Assembly: GCF_042678405.1 (NCBI RefSeq)
Contig: NZ_JBHTLI010000003.1
Span: 1-64,000 of the forward strand
Origin: Salegentibacter_A chungangensis
GTDB taxonomy: Bacteria > Bacteroidota > Bacteroidia > Flavobacteriales > Flavobacteriaceae
Reading direction: 5' to 3'
DNA length: 64,000 nt
Program-made: the position numbers and the translations under genes
Notes under the pieces: generated by a model
Database searches by the model: none
Told to the model about the DNA's origin: nothing
Seen by the model: the letters and a program-made list of their open reading frames with translations, nothing else
In this document: in pieces, positions 43,414-53,203 of the stretch
Numbering within the stretch: the stretch's first letter is position 1
How the letters are laid out: each line of letters starts with the position of its first letter

Positions 43414-44358
43414 CTACATAAGGCCGCGCCCCATTTTATTTAATTTGTTTTCTCCTTTATATTCTTTAGAGAGTTTATCTAAAACTCCATTAATAAAGAT
43501 ACTACTCTTAGGGGTACTGTACTCCTTGGCAAGCTCCAGGTATTCATTAATGGTAACTTTTACCGGAATAGAAGGAAATTTAAGGAATTCGCAAATCGCC
43601 ATTTTTATAAGTACCATATCCACTTCAGCAATCCTGTCTTTATCCCAGTTAGGCGTCTTCCCAAGCATTTCTTCGGCAAGCATCTCATCGTTCAGATAAG
43701 TCTTACGGAATAGTTCTACAGCAAACTCCTTATCTTCTTCACTCTTATAAAGTTTAGCGATCTTCAGTTTTTCTGCAGAATTTTCTTTCAGCTTTTGAAG
43801 CATTTTCAAAACCGCAGTATTTACCAGAGGCAGGTCATCCAACCAGGTAAGCTTTTTATCCTCCAGATACTCATAAAGCTTATCGTTAGGAGCAATGATT
43901 TCCTTAAAGATGGTGATCACAAAATCCTTATCCTCTTTAAAGCCAGATTCGCGGGTTTGCATATACTCTTTATACACCTCGCTGTTCCTGATCTCTTCCC
44001 ACAAAATACTCACATATTCATCGTCGTGTTTCCAGTGGTTGATCTTACGTCGCTCCAAAGCATCCTGCAAACTTTCGTTCTCCCTAAGGATCTCGAATAC
44101 ACGATTATCGACAAACTTCCTGTTAGGATCTTTATCTTCACTTGTGGCAAGATGTTTTTGCTGGGATTTTTCTAAAAAAGTTTCTGCCTGCTCTCTTATT
44201 TCAAGTATCAGGCTTAGCTGAAGAAGAAAAAGATCATACATTTCTTCCATACTCTTCAGGAGAAACTTTTCTTCAGTAGCTAGTTTATCATTTTGGCTGT
44301 GGTTAAATGCGTATAGGGACTGCATTACTTTAACCCTGATATGTCTTCTGGTCAACAT
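43414..44358 (-). CDS. nusB: transcription antitermination factor NusB
   Basis: NusB with NusE binds boxA in rRNA leaders and prevents early termination. At 314 residues this is about twice the usual length. The N-terminus (MLTRRHIRVKVMQSLYAFNHS) and the C-terminal helical domain (DRIAEVDMVLIKMAICEFLKFPSIPVKVTINEYLELAKEYS) are NusB. The middle is an inserted, charged helical region, as is usual in Bacteroidota. It may act on the boxA-like site at 15-24. Confidence 0.93.
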   Translation of the reverse strand: MLTRRHIRVKVMQSLYAFNHSQNDKLATEEKFLLKSMEEMYDLFLLQLSLILEIREQAETFLEKSQQKHLATSEDKDPNRKFVDNRVFEILRENESLQDALERRKINHWKHDDEYVSILWEEIRNSEVYKEYMQTRESGFKEDKDFVITIFKEIIAPNDKLYEYLEDKKLTWLDDLPLVNTAVLKMLQKLKENSAEKLKIAKLYKSEEDKEFAVELFRKTYLNDEMLAEEMLGKTPNWDKDRIAEVDMVLIKMAICEFLKFPSIPVKVTINEYLELAKEYSTPKSSIFINGVLDKLSKEYKGENKLNKMGRGLM

Positions 44359-44390
44359 AATTGTAAAAGAACTTTTTTAGAAATTATAAA

Positions 44391-44414
44391 GGGCGGAAGA
44401 AAATTCTTCCGCCC
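44391..44414 (-). terminator. hairpin after the leucine dehydrogenase gene
   Basis: GGGCGGAAGAA (44391-44401) pairs with TTCTTCCGCCC (44404-44414). On the minus strand the stem is followed by TTTATAATTTC, a weak T-tract, so it is a likely but imperfect terminator between leucine dehydrogenase and nusB. Confidence 0.65.
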
Positions 44415-44442
44415 TGCAAAAATATCAAACTTTTGAAACTGA

Positions 44443-45546
44443 TTACCTCAAATTCTGATTTTTTCTGTCATCAATTCGCTGTTGAGCGATTTTAAGAGCA
44501 GCAAAATGCGTGGTAATATCATTCTTCTCAGCGCTTTCAAGAATCTGAAGCGTGGTATTGTAAATATTCTCTGTCTTACGCATAATTTCCTGACGGTCGT
44601 AATTCTCAAGCTCTGCATAAACATTGATAATACCTCCGGCATTAATAAGGAAATCTGGTGCATAAACAATCCCTCTTTCTCTAAGGATCTTTCCGTGAGC
44701 AACCTCATCGGCCAGCTGATTGTTAGCTGCACCTGCGATCACTTTCGCATTGATGCGGTTTACGGTATCGTCATTTACTGTGGCTCCAAGCGCACAAGGA
44801 GCATAAATATCAACATCGGCACTATAAATATCACTTTCCTCAAAGATTATAGCTCCGTATTTTCTCTTGATCTCTTCCAGACGTTCTTCATTAATATCAC
44901 TGATAAATACCTTAGCTCCGTCCTGGGTAAGGTGCTCGACCAAGGTTTCTCCTACGTGACCAATTCCCTGCACAAGTACAGATCTTCCTTCAAGATCATC
45001 GGACCCGAATTTGAATTTAGCGGCTGCTTTCATTCCCATAAATACCCCATAAGCGGTAACAGGAGAAGGATTGCCTGAGCCTCCTTTTGATTCTGAAATA
45101 CCGGTAACATAAGGAGTCACTTCTCTTACCGTATCCATATCGGCAGTTTCCATACCCACATCTTCAGCAGTGATATATTTTCCGCTTAAAGAGTGCACAA
45201 ATTCCCCGAATCTCTTCATAAGTTCCGGAGTTTTCTGGGTCTTGGCATCTCCTATGATCACGGCTTTACCTCCTCCAAGGTTTAATCCGGTAACCGCACT
45301 TTTAAAAGTCATACCACGGGAAAGTCGCAAAACATCGTTAACAGCTTCCCATTCACTGGTATAGTTCCACATACGCGTGCCTCCCAAAGCAGGTCCCAAA
45401 ACCGTGTTGTGAATACCGATTATTGCTTTTAATCCCGTATCTTTGTCGTTACAAAAAACTACTTGTTCATGATTGTCGAATGACAGCTGCCCGAATACCG
45501 GCGCAGCTTTTTTAAGTTCTTTAGCATTTAGAACGTCAACTTGCAT
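44443..45546 (-). CDS. leucine/branched-chain amino acid dehydrogenase (Glu/Leu/Phe/Val family)
   Basis: The 367-residue NAD-dependent enzyme deaminates a branched-chain amino acid to its keto acid. It has GPALGGTRMWNY, the catalytic lysine in SAVTGLNLGGGKAVIIGD, the substrate part TAEDVGMETADMD, and a Rossmann fold with VQGIGHVGETLVEHL. Length and motifs fit leucine dehydrogenase better than glutamate dehydrogenase (about 450 residues). TATTTTTG at 45601-45608 (minus) may be its -7 box. Confidence 0.92.
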   Translation of the reverse strand: MQVDVLNAKELKKAAPVFGQLSFDNHEQVVFCNDKDTGLKAIIGIHNTVLGPALGGTRMWNYTSEWEAVNDVLRLSRGMTFKSAVTGLNLGGGKAVIIGDAKTQKTPELMKRFGEFVHSLSGKYITAEDVGMETADMDTVREVTPYVTGISESKGGSGNPSPVTAYGVFMGMKAAAKFKFGSDDLEGRSVLVQGIGHVGETLVEHLTQDGAKVFISDINEERLEEIKRKYGAIIFEESDIYSADVDIYAPCALGATVNDDTVNRINAKVIAGAANNQLADEVAHGKILRERGIVYAPDFLINAGGIINVYAELENYDRQEIMRKTENIYNTTLQILESAEKNDITTHFAALKIAQQRIDDRKNQNLR

Positions 45547-45680
45547 AACTTGTGTTGTTTTAAAAATTTAAGATTTTCAATTATTACGAAAATCGATTGG
45601 CAAAAATAATGAATATTTTAATGATACGGCTTTTTTGACCTGTTAAAATGTCAAATCCGTAAAATTTGAACGTATTGTAA

Positions 45681-47438
45681 ATGAAGCAACTAAAGCACCT
45701 CAATAAATACTTCTACAAATATAAATGGAAACTTATCCTTGGGCTTATCATCACTATTGGTGCGAGAATCTTCGCCCTTTACTATGTGCCGCTTATTGGG
45801 AATTCCACAAATATCATAGAAGATTACATTAATGGCGAAGTTACTCAAATATCTGTAGTTAGGAATGAACTGGCTTACAATATTATGCTCATAATCGGAG
45901 CTACCCTTGCGGCCGCCTTTCTGACCTTCTTAATGCGACAGACCTTTATTGTAGTCTCCAGACATATAGAATATGACCTTAAAAACGAGGTATATCGCCA
46001 TTACCAGGATCTCTCCCTTAATTTCTACAAAAAGAACCGGACCGGAGATCTTATGAACCGGATAAGTGAAGATGTTACCAAAGTAAGAATGTACCTGGGC
46101 CCTGCAATTATGTACAGTGTTACCACCGTCACCTCTACCGTAGTAGTCCTTATCTTTATGATAGAGGCCGCCCCGGAGCTTACTTTATACACGGTAATTC
46201 CTTTGCCAATCCTGTCCTTTGCTATTTACAAACTAAGTGTGGCCATTCATAAAAGAAGTACCGTGGTGCAGCAATACTTGTCTAAGCTGAATACTTTTAC
46301 ACAGGAGAGCTTTAGCGGGATAGCTGTTATAAAGTCCTATGGCCTCGAAAACCAAACCAACACCAACTTTACAGAACTTTCTAACGGCAGCCGGGATAAA
46401 AATATAGACTTGGTGAAGGTTCAGGCATTCTTTTTCCCTCTTATGGTGCTTCTTATTGGCTTTAGCAATGTTTTGGTGATCTATGTTGGAGGCAGACAAT
46501 ATATTACCGGGCAAATTGAGAACCTCGGGGTGATCGTTGAGTTTCTGCTTTATGTGAATATGCTTACCTGGCCGGTAGCCTCCATCGGATGGGTGACTTC
46601 CCTTGTGCAACAGGCTGCAGCATCCCAGGAAAGGATTAACGAATTCCTGCAGGAGAAACCGGAGATCACCAACCCTAAAGAAACCGAAGATGAAATAAAT
46701 GGAAGTATCGCCTTCAAAAATGTGAGCTTCACCTATGAAGACACCAATATCACTGCCTTAAAGAATGTTTCCTTCGAAGTTAAAAGCGGAGAAACCCTTG
46801 CCATCATCGGAAAAACAGGAGCCGGTAAATCCACAATTCTGGAGCTTATTGGCCGCTTGTATGATGTTCACCAGGGAAAGATCACTATAGACGATAAAGA
46901 AATACATAAGCTAAATCTTGAAAGCCTGAGAAAAAGTATAGGTTATGTACCCCAGGATGCCTTCCTCTTTAGTGATTCCATAAAGAACAACATTAAGTTC
47001 GGAAAAACCGATGCCACCGATGAAGAGATCTATGAAGCGGCAAAAACTGCTTCGGTACACAAGAATATTGTTGGTTTCAGCAAAGGATATGAAACAGTAC
47101 TCGGGGAGCGCGGTATAACCCTCTCCGGTGGACAAAAACAAAGGGTTTCCATTGCCAGAGCGATCATCCACGATCCTAAGATCCTTCTGTTTGACGACTG
47201 TCTTTCAGCCGTGGACACCGAAACCGAAGAAGAAATACTCAGCAACCTTTTCAAAATCTCTAAGGATAAAACCACAATCATTGTGAGTCACCGGGTTTCT
47301 TCGGCTAAAAATGCCGATAAAATCATCATTCTTGAAGACGGAGCTATTGTGCAACAAGGAACTCATTCCCAATTAATAAACCAATCAGGTTATTACAAAG
47401 AACTTTATGCTAAACAACTAAATGAAAAAGAAATGTGA
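45681..47438 (+). CDS. ABC transporter, fused permease and ATPase (exporter type)
   Basis: The 585-residue protein has a six-helix type I exporter membrane domain (about 1-320) and an ATPase domain with Walker A IGKTGAGKST, Q-loop YVPQDAFLF, signature LSGGQKQRVSIARAI and Walker B ILLFDDCLSAVD. The D-loop reads SAVDTETE, and the residue after Walker B is Asp, not the usual catalytic Glu (LLFDDCLS). As a homodimer or half of a heterodimer it could export lipids, peptides or drugs. The single gene stands between leucine dehydrogenase and the PUR protein. Confidence 0.92.
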   Translation: MKQLKHLNKYFYKYKWKLILGLIITIGARIFALYYVPLIGNSTNIIEDYINGEVTQISVVRNELAYNIMLIIGATLAAAFLTFLMRQTFIVVSRHIEYDLKNEVYRHYQDLSLNFYKKNRTGDLMNRISEDVTKVRMYLGPAIMYSVTTVTSTVVVLIFMIEAAPELTLYTVIPLPILSFAIYKLSVAIHKRSTVVQQYLSKLNTFTQESFSGIAVIKSYGLENQTNTNFTELSNGSRDKNIDLVKVQAFFFPLMVLLIGFSNVLVIYVGGRQYITGQIENLGVIVEFLLYVNMLTWPVASIGWVTSLVQQAAASQERINEFLQEKPEITNPKETEDEINGSIAFKNVSFTYEDTNITALKNVSFEVKSGETLAIIGKTGAGKSTILELIGRLYDVHQGKITIDDKEIHKLNLESLRKSIGYVPQDAFLFSDSIKNNIKFGKTDATDEEIYEAAKTASVHKNIVGFSKGYETVLGERGITLSGGQKQRVSIARAIIHDPKILLFDDCLSAVDTETEEEILSNLFKISKDKTTIIVSHRVSSAKNADKIIILEDGAIVQQGTHSQLINQSGYYKELYAKQLNEKEM

Positions 47439-47512
47439 AAAAATTTTGTGAGATGTTAAAATTTTTTAGATTTTTGGGTACTACAAAACTAAACCATTAA
47501 AGAATTTATTTT

Positions 47513-47893
47513 ATGAGTGACAAGGGAACGATGGAGAAAGAAGAAATATTCTCTAAAGTGTTAAGAGCCGGAAGAAGAACTTATTTCTTTGATGTAAGGG
47601 CCACCAGAGCAAACGATTACTACCTTACCATTACCGAGAGCAAGAAATTTACCAACGACGATGGTTCTTTTTACTACAAAAAACATAAGATCTACTTGTA
47701 CAAAGAAGACTTTGCAGGTTTTAACGAGATCCTTAAAGAAATGACCGATTACATTCTTGAGGAAAAAGGAGAAGAAGTTATAAGTGAACGTCATCAGAAA
47801 AATTTCACCAAAGACTACGATAACAATGATAAAGAGACTGCAAACTCTCCTTCTCCTGAAAAGTTTACTGATGTAAGCTTCGATGACATCTAA
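47513..47893 (+). CDS. PUR-domain nucleic acid-binding protein (DUF3276)
   Basis: The 126-residue protein resembles bacterial Pur-alpha-like proteins: IFSKVLRAGRRTYFFDVRATRANDYYLTITESKKF and YKKHKIYLYKEDFAGFNEILKEM (given as short motifs RAGRRTYFFDVRATR and KIYLYKEDFAGF). Such proteins bind single-stranded DNA or RNA; the Borrelia homologue BpuR represses translation. A charged, Glu- and Asn-rich tail follows. The ATG at 47531 is an alternative start. A terminator follows at 47921. Confidence 0.9.
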   Translation: MSDKGTMEKEEIFSKVLRAGRRTYFFDVRATRANDYYLTITESKKFTNDDGSFYYKKHKIYLYKEDFAGFNEILKEMTDYILEEKGEEVISERHQKNFTKDYDNNDKETANSPSPEKFTDVSFDDI

Positions 47894-47920
47894 AAACACT
47901 ACTACTTGATTTAATAAAAG

Positions 47921-47951
47921 ACCGTTCTTCTTTATGTTGAACGGTTTTTTT
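47921..47951 (+). terminator. terminator after the PUR gene
   Basis: ACCGTTC (47921-47927) pairs with GAACGGT (47939-47945) across an 11-base loop, followed by T-run to 47951. It lies just before the M14 peptidase gene, so that gene needs its own promoter or readthrough. Confidence 0.8.
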
Positions 47952-47978
47952 ATATTCAGAAAAACCCAAAATAAATCT

Positions 47979-50489
47979 ATGAAACAGCTTTTAACCTTAA
48001 TTCTTTGTTTAAGTTTTTACAATTTTCAGGCTCAGGAAGATCTCAGCCTGGATTATTACCTGCCCGAAGATGTAACTTATAATTCTGAGATCCCGACACC
48101 ACAGGAAGTTCTGGGTTATGTTCCGGGTAAATGGCACGTTTCTCACGACCAGCTTCTTAATTATGTGCGGGAGCTTGCAGACCGTTCCCCGAGGATAAGC
48201 ATAGAAAACCGGGGCAGTACCTTTGAAGGTCGGCCGCTTATCCTGCTCACCATCACTTCAGCAGAAAATCATAAAAACCTTGAAGAGATCAGGAAGAAGC
48301 ATATTGCTCTTACCCAGGAAAATGCAGCTTCTTTAAATACCGAGGATATGCCGGTTGTGGTGAACCAGGGCTTTTCCATACATGGAAACGAACCCAGCGG
48401 CTCCAATGCGGCGCTGCTTGTTGCATACCACCTGGCTGCTGCAGGAGGACCTGAAATCCAGAATCTTTTAGACAATACCGTTATCCTTTTTGATCCTTCT
48501 TTTAACCCTGACGGATTGCAAAGATTTTCCTACTGGGCCAACACCAATAAAAGTGCAAACATCAATCCCGATCCGCAGGACAGGGAGTATAATGAAGTTT
48601 GGCCGGGCGGAAGAACCAATCATTACTGGTTCGATATGAACCGGGACTGGCTTCCGGTGCAGTTACCCGAGTCCAGAGCAAGGATCGCTACCTTCCATAA
48701 ATGGTACCCGAACATTCTTACAGATCATCACGAAATGGGATCCAATTCCACCTTTTTCTTCCAGCCAGGAATCCCATCCAGAACGCACCCGCTAACTCCG
48801 GAGCTTAACCAGGATCTTACCAAAGAGATCGGGACCTATCATGCTTCAGCTTTAGATGAGATCGGCTCGCTTTATTATACTGAAGAGAATTATGACGATT
48901 TCTACTACGGAAAAGGATCGACGTTCCCGGATGTAAACGGGAGTATCGGAATTCTTTTTGAACAGGGAAGTTCCAGGGGGCACGCCCAGGAAACTGACAA
49001 CGGACTTCTCACCTTCCCGTTTACCATTCGAAATCAGTTTACCGCAGCGCTATCCACATTGGAGGCAGCCAAAAATATGCGGGTTAAATTGCTTAATTAT
49101 CAGCGCGATTTCTACAACAATTCCAGAAAGAATGCATCAAACGGGGCTTATGCTTTTGGTAGTGAAAACGACGCCTCTTCAGCCTACCATCTGGCAGAGA
49201 TCCTTAAACGTCACAAAATTGAAGTCTATGGAACCAAGACGGATTTTAGGACGGATGAAAAACAATTCAGAAAAGGCTATTCCTATATTGTCCCTAAAAA
49301 TCAGCGTCAGCAAAGGTTGGTTAAAGCTATGTTCGAAAAGAGAACAAGTTTTGAAGACAGCCTTTTTTATGATGTTTCGGCCTGGACCCTTCCACTCGCC
49401 TTTAATCTTGACTATACCGAAGACGCATCTTTAAAGCCTGCGGCCACAGAGGAGGAAATTTCAAAACCTTCAGTACCGGATGTACAAAAAAGTGACTACG
49501 CCTACCTCATGCAATGGCACGACTACTATGCTCCAAAAGCGCTCAATATGATCCTTCAGAAAGGTTTGAGGGCCAAAGTAGGGATGCAGGCATTTAAGGC
49601 AGAAAATAAGAAATATGATTACGGGACCATCCTTATCCCGGTACAAAATCAAAAGCTCAACAAGGAAGAGCTACAGGCTTTTCTAAATGAGGTGGCTGAA
49701 ATTTCTAATGTAAAGATAGAGGCTGTAAGCACCGGAATGACCCGTGGCATCAACCTGGGAAGCAATCAGTTCAGAGCGCTTGAACCTCAGAAAGTGGCAT
49801 TGATCGTAGGAGACGGAATTACACCTTACGATGCCGGAGAAGTATGGCACTTGTTCGACCAGCGTTACCAGATGAAGATCACAAAGCTAGATACAAGATC
49901 TTTGCAAAGAACCGATCTTGAGCCTTATACCGATATCATCCTTCCGAATATGTGGGGCGATGCCCTAGACCAACAAGCTGTTGAAAAATTAAAAGAATGG
50001 ATCAAAGACGGTGGTACCCTTATAGGGTATCGAAATGTTGCGAAATGGCTCGAAAAAAATGAGCTTCTGGACCTTAAGTTCAAGGAAACAGATCTTGTAG
50101 CCGAAGATATAAGTTTTGAGGATCGTGGTGATTTTACAGGTGCCCAGGGAATTGGCGGGGCCATATTTGAAGCAAAGATCGACAGGTCCCACCCGGTAAA
50201 CTTCGGATATAGCGATGATAAGATTGCCTTATTCAGAAACACCACCATTTTTGTGGAAGCCGATGAACAGAGTTATAAGAACCCAATAAAGTATACTAAA
50301 GATCCGCTGCTAAGCGGGTACATAAGTAAACCTAATCTAGACTCTCTTGCCGGAACAGTTCCCTTTAAACACAAGGCTATGGCCAAAGGAAATGTCGTGC
50401 TGTTTACTGACAATACCAACTTCAGGGCATTCTGGTACGGGACAAACAAATTGTTGATGAATGTAATCTTCTTTGGAGATGAAATGTAG
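47979..50489 (+). CDS. secreted M14-family zinc carboxypeptidase-like protein
   Basis: The 836-residue protein has a signal peptide ending FQAQ (about residue 19) and an M14 domain with zinc ligands His135 and Glu138 (SIHGNEPSG) and a later DHHEMGSNSTFFFQ His. DPSFNPDGLQRF and DMNRDWLP also fit. The C-terminal half (about 600-836) holds a glutamine amidotransferase-like fold (VALIVGDGITPYDAGEVWHL, TDIILPNMWG), common in this family. It is probably exported to the periplasm or beyond to degrade peptides. The start at 47979 opens the signal peptide; 47934 is less likely. Confidence 0.9.
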   Translation: MKQLLTLILCLSFYNFQAQEDLSLDYYLPEDVTYNSEIPTPQEVLGYVPGKWHVSHDQLLNYVRELADRSPRISIENRGSTFEGRPLILLTITSAENHKNLEEIRKKHIALTQENAASLNTEDMPVVVNQGFSIHGNEPSGSNAALLVAYHLAAAGGPEIQNLLDNTVILFDPSFNPDGLQRFSYWANTNKSANINPDPQDREYNEVWPGGRTNHYWFDMNRDWLPVQLPESRARIATFHKWYPNILTDHHEMGSNSTFFFQPGIPSRTHPLTPELNQDLTKEIGTYHASALDEIGSLYYTEENYDDFYYGKGSTFPDVNGSIGILFEQGSSRGHAQETDNGLLTFPFTIRNQFTAALSTLEAAKNMRVKLLNYQRDFYNNSRKNASNGAYAFGSENDASSAYHLAEILKRHKIEVYGTKTDFRTDEKQFRKGYSYIVPKNQRQQRLVKAMFEKRTSFEDSLFYDVSAWTLPLAFNLDYTEDASLKPAATEEEISKPSVPDVQKSDYAYLMQWHDYYAPKALNMILQKGLRAKVGMQAFKAENKKYDYGTILIPVQNQKLNKEELQAFLNEVAEISNVKIEAVSTGMTRGINLGSNQFRALEPQKVALIVGDGITPYDAGEVWHLFDQRYQMKITKLDTRSLQRTDLEPYTDIILPNMWGDALDQQAVEKLKEWIKDGGTLIGYRNVAKWLEKNELLDLKFKETDLVAEDISFEDRGDFTGAQGIGGAIFEAKIDRSHPVNFGYSDDKIALFRNTTIFVEADEQSYKNPIKYTKDPLLSGYISKPNLDSLAGTVPFKHKAMAKGNVVLFTDNTNFRAFWYGTNKLLMNVIFFGDEM

Positions 50490-50510
50490 TTCTTGTTAAG
50501 CTTAAGAAAG

Positions 50511-50543
50511 AAAAAGGATATGTCAAGACATATCCTTTTTTAT
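50511..50543 (+). terminator. terminator after the M14 peptidase gene
   Basis: AAAAAGGATATGT (50511-50523) pairs with ACATATCCTTTTT (50528-50540) around loop CAAG, followed by further T. The stem is symmetric and could stop transcription in either direction. Confidence 0.88.
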
Positions 50544-50690
50544 TTATCATCTTTTTATTCTAATTTTCAACAAGCCGAGAGCCAGTCAATTTCGTGGCTA
50601 TTCCCAATTATTATGAGTATTTTAACCCTAAGTTTAATAGAATAATGCATACTTGCTCCTAAAACAGAAACTATATAAAAATTTTACAAT

Positions 50691-52481
50691 GTGGGTAAAT
50701 TTCAGTTGAAAGATATCTGGAGTAATCCGTCCCTGCTTACCGCTATAAGAAAATTTTCATTTTGGCTAAGTTTCATTACCGCCATCATTCTTATCTATGA
50801 TGTAGGCTTTGACCAAACCCCGAGTCTAAACCAATCCCTCAAGGACTTTTATTTCCTGGTGTTGTTTATCGGGATTCCGTCTATCCTCATCAGGTATTTT
50901 GCGCAGAAAGAAAAGCTGGGACTTAAGGTTAAGATATTTGACACCATATTATTCATTTTATTCAGCTTAATCTTAATTATCCATATAGATTTCATTTGGA
51001 AACTCCTGCCCTTGCCCGACTTTTTCAATAAAATGGCCTGGGTATACCTTGCCTTAAGCCTCTATTTTATAAGGGAACTTTCGGTCATTAACATAAATTT
51101 CGACAGGGATTACCTCAACCCGGCACAACTCTTCATTTCCAGCTTTATTTTTATCATTCTTGCCGGAACGGCCCTGCTCCTGCTCCCCAATGCAACCCAT
51201 GCAGGAATTTCATTATTGGACGCTCTGTTTACGGCCACCAGTGCAGTATGTGTTACCGGACTCATCGTGGTAGACACCGGCTCTTATTTCACTGAATTTG
51301 GGCAAATCATTATTCTTATTTTAATTCAGCTGGGAGGATTGGGAATTATGACCTTCGCGAGTTATTTCAGTTATTTTTTCAGAGGAAAGACTTCTTATGA
51401 GAACCAGTTAATGCTCAAGGACATCACTAATTCTGAGAAAATAGGGGAAGTTTTCAATGTGCTTAAAAAGATCATCCTACTCACCTTCGCCATCGAATTA
51501 ATTGGCGGGGTCTTTATTTTCCTTAGCCTCGAAAAATCTGTTATTCCTGAATTTGGCGAAAGGCTTTTCTTTTCTGTTTTCCATACGGTATCCGGGTTTT
51601 GCAATGCCGGTTTTTCAACACTCCAACATAGTTTATATGAACCCGCATTCCGTTTCAATTATCCGCTTCAGCTTATAATCTCGGTTCTTTTTATCCTTGG
51701 AGGACTTGGCTTTCCAATCATATTCAACCTTTCCAAATACCTGAAATACCTGGTAAAAAATAAGGTCCTTAGAATAAAACAGGGAGAAAGAGCCCTGCAT
51801 GACCCCTGGGTAATTAACATTAACACCCGAATTGTGATCATTACCAGCATTATACTTACAAGTGTAGGAACGGTGATTTTCTATGTTTTTGAGTACAATA
51901 ATACCCTGGCCGGGCATAGCAGTCTTGGAAAAGTAGTCTCTGCTTTTTTCAGTGCGTCTACCCCAAGAACAGCGGGATTTAATGTAGTCGAAACTTCAGG
52001 CCTGCACTTTTCGACCATTATGATGATCTTCTTCTTAATGTGGGTGGGAGCTTCCCCTGTCTCTACAGGAGGTGGTATCAAGACCAGCACAATTGCCATT
52101 GCCACCTTTAACTTCTTTAGCCTGGCCAGAGGAAAAGACCGTATAGAGATCTACAAGCGTGAGATTGCACAGATTTCCATAAGAAGGGCTTTTTCTATAA
52201 TTTCACTTTCACTGGCAGTCATAGGGATGGCGATATTTATGATCGCTGCTTTTGACAGTGACAAAAGCCTATTGAGCATTGCTTTCGAATGCTTTTCAGC
52301 CTATAGCACGGTGGGTCTGAGCCTGGGAATTACGTCAAACCTGAGTTCAGCTTCAAAGCTGGTTCTTATTTGTACTATGTTTATAGGAAGGGTAAGTATG
52401 CTCACCATACTGATCGCGCTCTTAAGAAGAGTAAAGCACCTTAATTATCAATACCCAAAAGAAGAAATCTTAATCAACTAA
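50691..52481 (+). CDS. trkH: TrkH-family potassium uptake channel
   Basis: The 596-residue membrane protein has two extra N-terminal helices followed by four M1-P-M2 repeats. Selectivity filter loops include TSAVCVTGLIVVD, SGFCNAGFSTL, TPRTAGFNVVE and AYSTVGLSLGIT. The segment WVGASPVSTGGGIKTSTIAI is typical of KtrB/TrkH. It forms the K+ channel with the TrkA protein encoded 11 bases downstream. The start codon is GTG at 50691; no ATG lies in frame before the first helices. Confidence 0.93.
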   Translation: MGKFQLKDIWSNPSLLTAIRKFSFWLSFITAIILIYDVGFDQTPSLNQSLKDFYFLVLFIGIPSILIRYFAQKEKLGLKVKIFDTILFILFSLILIIHIDFIWKLLPLPDFFNKMAWVYLALSLYFIRELSVININFDRDYLNPAQLFISSFIFIILAGTALLLLPNATHAGISLLDALFTATSAVCVTGLIVVDTGSYFTEFGQIIILILIQLGGLGIMTFASYFSYFFRGKTSYENQLMLKDITNSEKIGEVFNVLKKIILLTFAIELIGGVFIFLSLEKSVIPEFGERLFFSVFHTVSGFCNAGFSTLQHSLYEPAFRFNYPLQLIISVLFILGGLGFPIIFNLSKYLKYLVKNKVLRIKQGERALHDPWVININTRIVIITSIILTSVGTVIFYVFEYNNTLAGHSSLGKVVSAFFSASTPRTAGFNVVETSGLHFSTIMMIFFLMWVGASPVSTGGGIKTSTIAIATFNFFSLARGKDRIEIYKREIAQISIRRAFSIISLSLAVIGMAIFMIAAFDSDKSLLSIAFECFSAYSTVGLSLGITSNLSSASKLVLICTMFIGRVSMLTILIALLRRVKHLNYQYPKEEILIN

Positions 52482-52492
52482 AAGCTATTATT

Positions 52493-53200
52493 ATGAAATA
52501 TATCATTATTGGACTAGGACATTTTGGATCGTCTTTAGCCGAAAAGCTTACCGAAAAAGGCAATGAAGTTTTTGGTGTCGACATAAAAATGGAACGGGTA
52601 GAACATATTAAGGACAAGATCACCCACGCCGTAAACCTGGATGCTACAGATCCCGCTGCGGTCTCCAACCTTCCGCTTCGAGAAACAGATATTGTCATTA
52701 TTGCCATTGGAGAAGATAAAGGTGCAAATATTATGACCACTGCCCTTATGAAAAGAATGCATGTCAAAAAACTGATCAGTCGGGCCGTAGATCCCTTACA
52801 GGAAATGGTATTGCAGGCAATGGGTATCGAAGAGATCATACACCCCGAAGAAGAAACGGCCGAACGCTGGTCTAAGAAACTGAACCTTCACGGGGTGGTA
52901 GATTCATTCGAACTAAACGGCGATTTCAGCATTATAGAAACCAAGGTCCCCAAGGAATATGAAGAAAAGACGCTTGGAGAACTGGATTTCAGGGATAAAT
53001 ATAACCTTATAGTCCTGACAACTATGAAGATTTCCAGCCAAAAAAATGAGCTCGGAGCCTCCCACGAAATCACCAGCGTTCAGGGAGTGGCCAATTCTGA
53101 AACAAAACTGTATGAAAACGATATTATGGTGATCTATGGCAACAATAAGGATATTAAAAACCTGCTTGATGATCACGAAAAGCTGAAGGACAAGTTATAG
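52493..53200 (+). CDS. trkA: TrkA/KtrA-type potassium channel regulatory subunit
   Basis: The 235-residue cytoplasmic protein has one RCK-N domain (YIIIGLGHFGSSLAEKL Rossmann motif, GVDIKMERVEHI) and one RCK-C domain (about 145-225). This single-RCK layout matches KtrA and not the double-length E. coli TrkA. It gates the TrkH channel in response to nucleotides. Its stop is three bases from the stop of the convergent csaA-like gene. Confidence 0.93.
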   Translation: MKYIIIGLGHFGSSLAEKLTEKGNEVFGVDIKMERVEHIKDKITHAVNLDATDPAAVSNLPLRETDIVIIAIGEDKGANIMTTALMKRMHVKKLISRAVDPLQEMVLQAMGIEEIIHPEEETAERWSKKLNLHGVVDSFELNGDFSIIETKVPKEYEEKTLGELDFRDKYNLIVLTTMKISSQKNELGASHEITSVQGVANSETKLYENDIMVIYGNNKDIKNLLDDHEKLKDKL

Positions 53201-53203
53201 AGC

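Noticed and set aside
44482..45078. A 198-residue open frame opposite leucine dehydrogenase
   Set aside because: It is antisense to a well-supported gene and has low-complexity, Ile/Asn/Ser-rich composition.
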